A DNA stretch of 42,600 nt. Source: Acidimicrobiales bacterium (GTDB lineage: Bacteria; Actinomycetota; Acidimicrobiia; Acidimicrobiales; SZUA-35). The stretch is from NCBI GenBank assembly GCA_020629695.1, contig JAHDCV010000016.1, positions 25,882 through 68,481 of the forward strand, written 5' to 3'. Below, one piece after another: positions 17,227 to 24,916 of the stretch. The notes beneath the pieces were generated by a model. It was given only the letters and a program-made list of their open reading frames with translations. It did no database searches and was not told the origin of the DNA. Each line of letters begins with the position of its first letter. Position 1 is the first letter of the stretch. Made by a program: the position numbers and the translations under genes.

Positions 17227-19104
17227 TCAATCGTCGGGCAATTTTCCCCAACCCTCGGTGATGACATGGGCCGAGCGACCTGTGACGACCACCTCGAGTC
17301 GGTCTCCCGCCGCCGGCTGCATCAGCAGGCCCGTCGGGCCGTCGCCGAGCACCACCGGCGCCTGGATCCGGACCGCGCCGGGAATCCGATGCTGAGCCGG
17401 GGCGAGCACGAGCGGATTCGCTGCCACGCCGCGCACCGCGGCGACGACATCCCGGGTCGCTCGCCCACCGTGGAGGGCGATCAGCAGGTCGATGTGACCC
17501 GTCTGCCTCGAGACCAGGGCGTCGACCAGATCGACCATCGCCGGCCGGTCGAGCACCAACACCGTCAGATCGTCGTCGCCATCGGTGAGCCGGACCAGCT
17601 CGGCCCCGGGCGTCAGCTCGATCCACGGTGGCGGCGGCGTCGGCGCCCGGACGATCGCGACGGCCGACGCGACGGCGACGATCACCAGCAGTGGCCGACG
17701 ACCTCGCGGCCCGACGACCAGGCTGATGAGCCCCCACAACCCGCCGGCGACCAACAGTGCAGGCACGTCGATGCCGGGCAGCGGCAGATCGGCCGAGAAC
17801 GCCGCGACACCGTCGAGCCACCGGAGCGCGAGTCGGACGGGCAGCTCGGCCAGCCGGCGGATCGCCGGGGCAGGACCGAACAACCCGAGCAGTGGACCGA
17901 CGGTCATCCCCCATGTCATGACCGCCCCCGCCGCCGGCCCGGCGAGCACGTTGGCCGGCAGCGAGGCGAGCGGCACCGGTCCGAAGGTGCGATCGAGCAA
18001 CGGGAGCACCCCGAGTTGTGCGGACACCGTGACCGCCACGGCCGCCCGCAACCAGCTCGGGCCGCGGAGTCGCGCCAGACACAGCGGGCCGAGCACCAGG
18101 ATGCCGAGCGTCGCCGCCACGGACAGCCGGAACCCCAGGGACAGCCGGAGCGACGGATCGACGAGCAGGACGAGCGAGACCGCGGCGGACACCGTGGTGA
18201 CACCCGTGGAGGCTCGGCCGGTGAGCAGCGCCCAGGTGGCGACCGCTGCCGTCCATGTCGCACGCAGCACCGAGGGTTCGAGCCGGGTCACCACGGCGAA
18301 CACGATGAGCACGAGCGCCACGGCGCCGAGTCGCGAGCGCCGGCCGAGACGTCGGATGACCGGAGACACGGCGGCCAACACGAACGCGACGTTCTGACCC
18401 GACACCGCGAGCAGATGGGTCAGTCCCGCGGCGCGGAACCTGGATCGTTGCACCACATCCTGCGCCCGGTCGTCGCCGACCACGAGCCCGAGATACAGCG
18501 CCGCGGCCGCCTCGTCGTGGATCGGCGCCCCGTCGACGACCACCTGACGGACCCACTCGACCGGTCGGCGCCAACCAGCCGGCCCGAGCCGTTGATGCAA
18601 CGTGTTGATCGAGGCGCGACCGACGAGGTGGCGAGACCGGTGGTGGGCGGTGTCGTCGATCGGCGCCAGATCGGCGTCGATCCGGAGCCGGTCCCCGGCC
18701 GAGGCCGACTCCAGCGCCGACGCGACCTCGGCCGTGCCCCGGACCTCGACCCGTCGACCATCGGCGAGTGTCCCCTCGGCCCACACGACCGGCCAACCAC
18801 CGCGCGGATCGGTCGACAACACCACCTCGCCGACGTAGGGCTCGCGCTCCACCGGCACCCATCGCCGATCGGCGGCCGCACCGGCGGCGATCATGATCGA
18901 CGCCACCACCAGCAACCAACGATGCGGGCGCCCGAGACCTCCACGTCCGAGCGCGACCACCGCACCCATGGCCAGCAGCGCCATCTGACCCACACGATCG
19001 ATGTGCGCCGATGCGGCGGCGCCGAACGAGGCGGCGAGCCAGACCGTGGCGAGGGTGCCGAGCGCCAACCACTCGACGCTCCCGGGATCGCTCCGCACGG
19101 TCAT
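17227..19104 (-). CDS. comEC: ComEC/Rec2-type DNA uptake channel with degenerate nuclease domain
   Basis: A 625-aa polytopic membrane protein of the ComEC/Rec2 family, the channel that carries single-stranded DNA across the inner membrane in transformation. After N-terminal helices and an OB-like DUF4131 region (about 85-170), the Competence domain begins with ALYLGLVVGDDRAQ and GLTHLLAVSGQNVAFVL (about 205-245), followed by several helices. The C-terminal region (about 495-625) sits where the metallo-beta-lactamase domain should be, but the HxHxDH metal motif is replaced by ALHGGRATRDV and the DVGQGDA motif is absent. Its start overlaps the comEA stop as ATGA, so the two are coupled. Confidence 0.9.
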   Translation of the reverse strand: MTVRSDPGSVEWLALGTLATVWLAASFGAAASAHIDRVGQMALLAMGAVVALGRGGLGRPHRWLLVVASIMIAAGAAADRRWVPVEREPYVGEVVLSTDPRGGWPVVWAEGTLADGRRVEVRGTAEVASALESASAGDRLRIDADLAPIDDTAHHRSRHLVGRASINTLHQRLGPAGWRRPVEWVRQVVVDGAPIHDEAAAALYLGLVVGDDRAQDVVQRSRFRAAGLTHLLAVSGQNVAFVLAAVSPVIRRLGRRSRLGAVALVLIVFAVVTRLEPSVLRATWTAAVATWALLTGRASTGVTTVSAAVSLVLLVDPSLRLSLGFRLSVAATLGILVLGPLCLARLRGPSWLRAAVAVTVSAQLGVLPLLDRTFGPVPLASLPANVLAGPAAGAVMTWGMTVGPLLGLFGPAPAIRRLAELPVRLALRWLDGVAAFSADLPLPGIDVPALLVAGGLWGLISLVVGPRGRRPLLVIVAVASAVAIVRAPTPPPPWIELTPGAELVRLTDGDDDLTVLVLDRPAMVDLVDALVSRQTGHIDLLIALHGGRATRDVVAAVRGVAANPLVLAPAQHRIPGAVRIQAPVVLGDGPTGLLMQPAAGDRLEVVVTGRSAHVITEGWGKLPDD

Positions 19105-19787
19105 CGCACGATGACCTCGTCGACCAGGGCCGCCAACTTCGCCGGACCGATGCCGGGAACCGACAGCAGGTCGTCGACGGCGCGGAACGGACCCGACGTC
19201 TCACGCCAGGTGAGAATGTTCGCCGCGGTCGCCGGACCGATGCCCGGCAAGCGCTCGAGATCGGCAGCGGTGGCCAGATTCAGATCGACCGGTCCCGCCG
19301 GCGAGCCGTCGGCGTCGCCGGCCGGTCCGATCGTCACCACCGGGACGTGGAATCGATCGTCACCCACACGTCCGACCACGATCTGGGATCCGTCGACGAG
19401 TGGCGCCGCGAGATTCAACCCCGCCAGATCAGCGTCGTCGGCCGCTCCCCCCGCGGCCTCGATCGCGTCGGCGATCCGTCGATCGGCATCCAGCTCGACC
19501 ACGCCCGGACGGGCGACCGCTCCGACCACGTGCACGAGCACCGCCTGCGGCGCCGCCGAGGTGGTGGTGACGTCGAGTCCGATGATCGGAATCCGTTCGG
19601 CGACGTCGACGGCGGCCGGCGCCGGACGGAACGATCGCCACCCGACGACTCCGACGAGGACGACCGCACCCACCGCGGCGAGGAGCCGCACGACCGGCGG
19701 CGGCGCGGATCGGAACTGATCCCAACGATCGAGCAGGCCATGGAGACGTGCCGAGACACCGTCGCCGTCATCGTGGAAGTCGAGCAT
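19101..19787 (-). CDS. comEA: ComEA-type DNA-binding protein (SLBB plus helix-hairpin-helix)
   Basis: A 228-aa protein with one transmembrane helix (about 33-50), an SLBB domain (about 80-130: VLVHVVGAVARPGVVEL) and a C-terminal ComEA-type pair of helix-hairpin-helix motifs (about 167-228; LNLATAADLERLPGIGPATA and LLSVPGIGPAKLAAL). ComEA binds incoming double-stranded DNA at the cell surface and passes it to ComEC. The ATG at 19787 has GGAG 7 nt upstream. It is coupled to comEC by a 4-bp overlap. About 98 bp separate it from the thioredoxin gene; I see no strong terminator there. No pilus or comF-type genes are in the window. Confidence 0.93.
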   Translation of the reverse strand: MLDFHDDGDGVSARLHGLLDRWDQFRSAPPPVVRLLAAVGAVVLVGVVGWRSFRPAPAAVDVAERIPIIGLDVTTTSAAPQAVLVHVVGAVARPGVVELDADRRIADAIEAAGGAADDADLAGLNLAAPLVDGSQIVVGRVGDDRFHVPVVTIGPAGDADGSPAGPVDLNLATAADLERLPGIGPATAANILTWRETSGPFRAVDDLLSVPGIGPAKLAALVDEVIVR

Positions 19788-19885
19788 CGCCGAACTCCGT
19801 GGTCATCCGGCCGCAGCCGTGCACGTGTTTCGGGGGAAGCCGAGGTTGATGCGGCCCGATGTCGGGCGAGTCGAGCCGGGTCGGC

Positions 19886-20623
19886 TCAGTAGAGCTGGGT
19901 CGACAGCTTTCGACGCCAGAGCCCGGTGTTCGGGTGGTCGGAACCGAGCACCTCGAGCAGGTCGACGAACTCCTGGCGAGCCTCGTCGTCGGCCTTCACC
20001 AGCGGCAACAGGGCGTCGAGCCGGGCCTCGGTCTCGGCGTGCTCGGATGCGGCCGCCTCGATGCCGAGACGGGCCTGCGCGGCGAGTGGGCGCGTCAGCT
20101 CGGTCTCGGGGATCTTCTCGAGCATGGCGAGGGCCTCGTCGAAACGGCTCGTCTCGACATAGAGCGCCGCCAACATCGTGATCACGTCCACGTTGCCGGG
20201 AGATGCTTCGAGCGCCTGGAGCAACGACGCCTCGTCGCCCGCAGCCATCAGCTCGGCGATCGCGAGGTCGTCCGGGGACGGGAGCAGCGTGGCGACGAAC
20301 TCGCGGATGGCGTCCTCACCCTGGGCTCCCATGAACCCGTCGACCACCTGACCCTTGTCGATGGCGTAGACCGCCGGGATCGACTGGACTCGGAACGCCT
20401 GGGAGGCCCCGGGGTTCTCGTCGACATTGATCTTGGCGAGAACGACCCGACCCTCGGTCTCGTCGACGACCTTCTCGATGATCGGCCCGAGCGTCTTGCA
20501 CGGCCCACACCACGGCGCCCACAGGTCGACCACCACGGGGGTGTCCATCGACCGCTGGAGTACGTCGGTCTCGAAAGTGGCGTCGGTGACATCGATCATC
20601 ATCGGGTTCGAGGGTACGGCCAT
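19886..20623 (-). CDS. Thioredoxin-domain protein with TPR region (YbbN/CnoX-like co-chaperone)
   Basis: A 245-aa cytoplasmic protein. Residues about 10-110 are a thioredoxin fold with the active site WCGPC (38-42) and the cis-Pro in VQSIPAVYAI. Residues about 125-245 are helical repeats of the TPR type (LLQALEASPGNVDVITMLA, FDEALAMLEKIPE), matching CnoX/YbbN, a holdase-type chaperone that works with GroEL or DnaK under oxidative stress. Unlike E. coli YbbN (SxxC), both active-site Cys are kept, so disulfide reduction is possible. ATG 20623 is chosen; the open frame begins 14 codons earlier and a Met pair at 8-9 is a further alternative. Divergent from the oxidoreductase gene. Confidence 0.88.
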   Translation of the reverse strand: MAVPSNPMMIDVTDATFETDVLQRSMDTPVVVDLWAPWCGPCKTLGPIIEKVVDETEGRVVLAKINVDENPGASQAFRVQSIPAVYAIDKGQVVDGFMGAQGEDAIREFVATLLPSPDDLAIAELMAAGDEASLLQALEASPGNVDVITMLAALYVETSRFDEALAMLEKIPETELTRPLAAQARLGIEAAASEHAETEARLDALLPLVKADDEARQEFVDLLEVLGSDHPNTGLWRRKLSTQLY

Positions 20624-20723
20624 GGATCCGAGAAACGAAGCCGGCGTGCTTCGGCTCCGGGCCATCGGACGAGTCCTCGCGGCTCTGCTGCCCGCCGCAT
20701 CGCCCCGACCCGCCCGGCAGGTC

Positions 20724-20729
20724 TAGGTT
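20724..20729 (+). promoter_or_regulatory. Possible -10 box for the LLM-class oxidoreductase gene
   Basis: TAGGTT fits TANNNT and lies 30 bp before the ATG at 20760, leaving a short leader that contains the AGGGAG ribosome binding site. No recognisable -35 box accompanies it. Confidence 0.35.
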
Positions 20730-20759
20730 CGCTGGAAGGACACCACCAGGGAGCACAGC

Positions 20760-21803
20760 ATGAAGATCGACGGGGGATTCGGACTCGGAGGGGGCCTCCA
20801 CAAGGTCGCCGAGTCAGCGAAGGCACAGGAAGCCACCGGCTATGCCGGCTTCTGGACCGCCGAGACCAGCCACGACCCGTTCCTCCCGTTGTTGCTCGCC
20901 GCGGAGCACACCGAGACCATCGAGCTCGGCACGTCGATCGCCGTTGCGTTCGCCCGCAACCCGATGACCCTCGCCAACACCGCCTACGACCTCCAGGCCT
21001 ACTCCGGCGGCCGTTTCATCCTCGGCCTGGGCTCGCAGATCAAACCACACATCACCAAGCGGTTCTCCATGGAGTGGTCGAAGCCGGCCGCCCGGATGCG
21101 GGAGTTCGTCCAGGCGCTGCACGCCATCTGGGACTGCTGGGAGACCGGGGACCGCCTCCAGTTCCGCGGCGAGTTCTACACCCACACCCTGATGACCCCG
21201 TTCTTCGATCCCGGCCCGAATCCCGCGGGCAAGCCGAAGGTCTTCCTCGCCGGTGTCGGCGAACTCATGACCGAGGTCGCCGGCGAGGTGTGCGACGGCT
21301 TCATCTGCCACGGCTTCACCACCGAGCGGTATCTCCGTGAAGTCACGATCCCCGCCCTCAACCGGGGCCGGGCGAAGGCGGGCAGACCCTCGATCGACGA
21401 TGCGGGCGCAGACGGTGAACACGCCTTCGAGATCGTCGGGCCGTCGTTCGTGGTGACCGGCAACGACGAGGCCGAGATGGCGAAGAACAATCAGGCGACG
21501 CGCCAACAGATCGCCTTCTACGGCTCGACGCCCGCCTACCGGGCGGTGCTCGACCTCCACGGATGGGGTGGGCTCCAGGAGCAGCTCAACGGCCTGTCGA
21601 AGCAGGGCAAATGGGTCGAGATGGCCGAGTTGATCGAGCCGGAGATCCTCGATGCGTTCGCCGTCGTCGGTGAACCGGAACACCTCGCACCCGAACTCAC
21701 CACGCGCTTCGGCGACATCGTCCAGCGCCTGAGCTTCTATGCGCCGTACGACGCCGCGCCCGAGCGCTGGGGGCCCATCATGAAGGCCCTTCAGGAGGTC
21801 TGA
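20760..21803 (+). CDS. LLM-class (probably F420-dependent) oxidoreductase
   Basis: A 347-aa luciferase-like monooxygenase-superfamily TIM barrel. Family features include TGYAGFWTAETSHDPFLPLLLAAEHTE split over residues 26-52, ELGTSIAVAFARNP, FILGLGSQIKPH and the late GVGELMTEVAGEVCDGF. In actinobacteria such proteins mostly use reduced coenzyme F420; the substrate here is unknown. AGGGAG lies 6 nt before the ATG, a good ribosome binding site. It is divergent from the thioredoxin gene and convergent with the acyl-AMP ligase-like gene, with a GCCGGC-TCAG-GCCGGC hairpin (21808-21823) at the junction. A joint pathway with the neighbouring ligase is possible but not shown. Confidence 0.88.
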   Translation: MKIDGGFGLGGGLHKVAESAKAQEATGYAGFWTAETSHDPFLPLLLAAEHTETIELGTSIAVAFARNPMTLANTAYDLQAYSGGRFILGLGSQIKPHITKRFSMEWSKPAARMREFVQALHAIWDCWETGDRLQFRGEFYTHTLMTPFFDPGPNPAGKPKVFLAGVGELMTEVAGEVCDGFICHGFTTERYLREVTIPALNRGRAKAGRPSIDDAGADGEHAFEIVGPSFVVTGNDEAEMAKNNQATRQQIAFYGSTPAYRAVLDLHGWGGLQEQLNGLSKQGKWVEMAELIEPEILDAFAVVGEPEHLAPELTTRFGDIVQRLSFYAPYDAAPERWGPIMKALQEV

Positions 21804-21807
21804 CTCG

Positions 21808-21823
21808 GCCGGCTCAGGCCGGC
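21808..21823. terminator. Symmetric hairpin between convergent genes
   Basis: GCCGGC-TCAG-GCCGGC forms a 6-bp GC-only stem with a 4-nt loop and overlaps the stop codon of the ligase gene. It could stop transcription from both sides, although neither side has a T tract. Confidence 0.35.
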
Positions 21824-23508
21824 GTCAGCACCTGGCTCAGGTACTGCTCCTTGCAGAGCGCTCGTTGGAGTTTGCCGGAGCTCGTCTTCGGAAGCGTTCC
21901 GGGACGGACCAGCACGATGTCCTTCGCCGGGACGCCGACGGCGTCGACGACCGCGCCGGAGAGGGTGTCGCTGAGGTCGCCGGCGTCGTCGAGGCGGGTC
22001 TCGGCCACGACGACCACGCCCTCCTTGCCCGACTTGCCCGGCACACCGAAGGCGATGACGTTGCCGGCACGGATGCCGTCGACCTCGCCGACCGCCCGCT
22101 CGATGTCCTGCGGATAGACGTTGCGGCCACCGACGATGATGAGGTCCTTGATCCGCCCGCACATGACCATCTCGCCGTCGACCATGTAGGCGAGGTCGCC
22201 GGTGCGGAGCCAGTCGCCGTCGAACAGTTCGAGATTCGCGTCGGGACGCTGGTAGTAGCCCGTGGTGACCGAGGTCCCCCGGATCTGGAGCTCACCGACC
22301 TCACGCTCGGCCATCTCCCGACCCGTCTTCGGGTCGGTGATCCGGAACTCGAGCCCGGGCACGGGCTTGCCGAGACGAACGAGTGCCCGGGCGTTGGCAT
22401 GATCGCCGGCCACGGGCACGGCCATCCGCTCCAGTTCGAGGAGTTCCGCGTCCACCGTGTCGGTGACGAGGCCGGTGAGTGGCTTCGGGAACGACCCGGC
22501 GATGGCCACCTCGGCCATACCGAACGCCGGGAACACCGCCCCGGGGCGCATGCCGTGACGCTCGCCGGCCTCGACGAAGGCCGAGACCGACGCGGGGTCG
22601 ACCGGCTCCGCACCGTTCAGCGCGATCCGCAGGCGTGACAGATCGAGGGTCTCCTTCGATCGTTTCAGCGCCCGCGTCGCGAGCACGTAGGAGAAGTTCG
22701 GGCCGGCCGTCGCGGTGCCGCCGTAGGTGGAGATCCACTCCATCCAACGGCCCGGCTTCGCGAGGAAGTCCTGCGGGGCGCCGAGGACGAGGTTGAGCCC
22801 GGCAGACAGCGGCAGGATGCAGAACCCGACCAGGCCCATGTCGTGGTACAGCGGCAGCCACGAGACCATGACCTCGTCGTCCGGATCGACCTCGGCGGCG
22901 CCGATGATGGCGTCGAGGTTCGCGGCCACGACGTGGTTCGGCAGCATCACGCCCTTCGGTTCGGACGTGGAGCCGGACGTGAACTGGAGGACGAAGAGGT
23001 CGTCGGCCGAGACCTCGGGACGCACGTAGTCCGCCGCCGAGCGCTGCGAGGCGCCCGGCATGAGCTCGCTCATGTTGTGCAGCGCCGGATCGTCGGGACC
23101 GGCCTCGACGAAGGGTGCGAGATCGGAGTCCACGAGCACCGCAGCGCACTCGGCCAGGCGGATCCGGGTCTTGGTGGCGTTGGCGAACTCCTCGATCGAG
23201 GCGAGTCGCATCGGCAGGGGCAGGACGACGAGGGTCGCCCCCGCGAGCCACACGGCCTGGATGCAGGTGACGAGTTCGAGTGTCGTCGGGCCGAGCAGGG
23301 CGACGCGGTCACCCTTCTGGATGCCGCGGGCCTGGAGCTCGGCGGCGGTGGCCTTGGCCCGCTCGTGGAGCTCGGCATAGGTCATCGTGACGGGTGCTTC
23401 CCCGGTGACGAAGGTGATGGTGCGCCCCGATTGGGCCGCTGCTTCGATCCGCTCGAGCACCACCGACGAGGTGGCACCGGGCGCGCTGGGAAAGGAACTC
23501 GCGTTCAT
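21814..23508 (-). CDS. Fatty-acyl-AMP ligase-like enzyme (FAAL / acyl-CoA synthetase family)
   Basis: A 564-aa ANL-superfamily adenylating enzyme. P-loop LQFTSGSTSEPKGV lies near residue 180, followed by SWLPLYHDMGLVG. The segment PGRWMEWISTYGGTATAGPNF, seen in two parts around residues 245-265, and LNGAEPVDP resemble FAALs such as mycobacterial FadD32, which activate fatty acids as acyl-AMP for polyketide synthases rather than CoA. A5/A8 motifs are GDWLRTGDLAYM and GRIKDLIIVGGRNVYP, and the catalytic Lys is in PKTSSGKLQRAL. No PKS gene is in the window. The start ATG 23508 is chosen from homology; the open frame goes 19 codons further. A 10-bp direct repeat lies 50-80 bp upstream. Confidence 0.87.
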   Translation of the reverse strand: MNASSFPSAPGATSSVVLERIEAAAQSGRTITFVTGEAPVTMTYAELHERAKATAAELQARGIQKGDRVALLGPTTLELVTCIQAVWLAGATLVVLPLPMRLASIEEFANATKTRIRLAECAAVLVDSDLAPFVEAGPDDPALHNMSELMPGASQRSAADYVRPEVSADDLFVLQFTSGSTSEPKGVMLPNHVVAANLDAIIGAAEVDPDDEVMVSWLPLYHDMGLVGFCILPLSAGLNLVLGAPQDFLAKPGRWMEWISTYGGTATAGPNFSYVLATRALKRSKETLDLSRLRIALNGAEPVDPASVSAFVEAGERHGMRPGAVFPAFGMAEVAIAGSFPKPLTGLVTDTVDAELLELERMAVPVAGDHANARALVRLGKPVPGLEFRITDPKTGREMAEREVGELQIRGTSVTTGYYQRPDANLELFDGDWLRTGDLAYMVDGEMVMCGRIKDLIIVGGRNVYPQDIERAVGEVDGIRAGNVIAFGVPGKSGKEGVVVVAETRLDDAGDLSDTLSGAVVDAVGVPAKDIVLVRPGTLPKTSSGKLQRALCKEQYLSQVLTPA

Positions 23509-23553
23509 GGTCCCAGTAGACCGGGAAACTCGTCCGTTGGTTACGCCACCTTC

Positions 23554-23587
23554 AAAAAATCTCACTCCGAGCGCGAGATCTCACTCC
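23554..23587 (-). terminator. Possible terminator and direct repeat downstream of the DUF4214-glycosidase gene
   Basis: On the minus strand, ATCTC and GAGAT can pair across an 11-nt loop, followed by T5-6 (23559-23554). The stem is short, so this is a weak intrinsic terminator for the gene ending at 23600. The same stretch holds a direct repeat of ATCTCACTCC at 23559-23568 and 23578-23587. Confidence 0.35.
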
Positions 23588-23599
23588 TCGCGTTGGGCG

Positions 23600-24841
23600 T
23601 CAGCAGCCCACACCCAGCCAGACCGGGATGGCCCGTGGTGTGCCGGCCACGACGACCTGGCCACCGATGTTGAACTCGACCGAACCACCGCCGTCGAACT
23701 TGATCAGTTCCGAGAAACCGCTCGCCTGTGCGTAGTCGATGAGGTCCCACGACGTCATGCCCGTCGTCGAGCCCAACATCATGACGCCGGTGTCGGGATT
23801 CATCATCAGGAAGCTGTGGCGAGACGTGCCGTGGGTGTAGTCCGAGCGGGGGATGTCGACGAGGCCGTGCCACACCTCACCGTCGAGGATCAGCGGCAAC
23901 CCGGCGGCGGCCCACTGCCACTCCGAGGCGACGGCGAACTCGCCGAAGTTCGGGTGCACCCACATGGCCCACGACTCGAGTTGCCCGCCCTGCATCGACC
24001 CCAGCCGGGCGTTCATGGGGAACAGTCCCTGATAGTCCCAGATGAAGTTCTCGCTGGCGGCGTGTTGGCTCTTCCGCACACCGAACACGCCCCGGTCGTG
24101 TCGATCGGCCGAGCCGGGCACGTGCACACCGTCGATCACGGCGAGTCCGATCGGCGTCGGGTTCGCGGCGTCCGCCGGCGTCAACCAGTTCGCGTTGATC
24201 GAAGCGACCCCACACCTGGTGGCCGAGGTCTTGACCTCCACCATCGACGAGTCGAGTCGGATGGCCTGGCCACCCGGCACGGAGACGATCTCGTAGCCGT
24301 CGGCACCGAACGTCGCATCACTCGGCGAAGCGGTGGCGGAGAACCGCGTGCCGGTGCGGTTCAGATATTCCTCCGACTCCGAGAAGTACAGGAGCATGCC
24401 GGGTCGCGACAGGCCCGAGCCGAGCTCCCCGACCCAGTAGTTGCGGCCCGCTTCGTCATACGCGCGACACATCACGTTGTCGTAGATCAGGTTGACGAAG
24501 CCGAGATCGGACAGCGAGCCGTAGCGCAGCTGGAACTCCTCGGACTCCTGGAACAGGCGTGCCATCGAGGTGAGGTCCATGCCCGAGTCCTTCAGGCCCA
24601 GCCAATAGGCGAAGCCCACATCGTCGGGCTGCCGGAGGAAGTGGGCCTGATAGAGGCGCCAGATCTGGGCGGCGTCGGGGTCGGCGTCGACGACCGACTC
24701 GAACGCGCTGTCCGGCGGCGCACCACAGGTCGCCGCCTGTGCCTCGTCGGGCTGCACGGCGACCGACACCATCGCGGTGGCGAGGAGGCCGGCGACGACG
24801 CCGAGCGTTCGAAGGACACCGAGATTCCGGAAACGGACCAT
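23600..24841 (-). CDS. Secreted DUF4214 protein with phosphodiester glycosidase (NAGPA-like) domain
   Basis: A 413-aa protein with a clear signal peptide (1-36, cleavage after DEAQA), an N-terminal DUF4214 module (about 38-155: AAQIWRLYQAHFLRQPD, FQESEEFQLRYG, YFSESEEYLNRTG) and a C-terminal domain of the phosphodiester glycosidase/DUF2233 family (about 175-413), with SINANWLTP, HSFLMMNPDTGVMMLGSTTG and FDGGGSVEFNIGG near the end. Related enzymes remove GlcNAc from phosphodiester-linked sugars; in bacteria they are thought to act on cell-wall polymers. Start uncertain: MVRFRNLG (24841) suits the signal peptide, but the frame opens at GTG 24901 and no Shine-Dalgarno is visible. The N-terminal module closely resembles that of the GH16 protein at 15892-17154. 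Confidence 0.85.
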   Translation of the reverse strand: MVRFRNLGVLRTLGVVAGLLATAMVSVAVQPDEAQAATCGAPPDSAFESVVDADPDAAQIWRLYQAHFLRQPDDVGFAYWLGLKDSGMDLTSMARLFQESEEFQLRYGSLSDLGFVNLIYDNVMCRAYDEAGRNYWVGELGSGLSRPGMLLYFSESEEYLNRTGTRFSATASPSDATFGADGYEIVSVPGGQAIRLDSSMVEVKTSATRCGVASINANWLTPADAANPTPIGLAVIDGVHVPGSADRHDRGVFGVRKSQHAASENFIWDYQGLFPMNARLGSMQGGQLESWAMWVHPNFGEFAVASEWQWAAAGLPLILDGEVWHGLVDIPRSDYTHGTSRHSFLMMNPDTGVMMLGSTTGMTSWDLIDYAQASGFSELIKFDGGGSVEFNIGGQVVVAGTPRAIPVWLGVGC

Positions 24842-24916
24842 GCCAGGAGAGATCGGCGAGCGGGATGCTCCAACTGAAGCCATCCGACCATGAAACCCCA
24901 CGGAGGAGGCGGTCGG

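Noticed and set aside
16964-19204. 746-codon minus-strand frame overlapping comEC
   Set aside because: It is in another frame of comEC, is dominated by Arg and Gly, and has no domain.
15496-19719. Very long plus-strand open frame (1407 codons)
   Set aside because: It lies opposite holA, GH16, comEC and comEA, all of which have clear motifs. The translation is low-complexity Arg/Gly/Asp/His, typical of antisense frames in GC-rich DNA.
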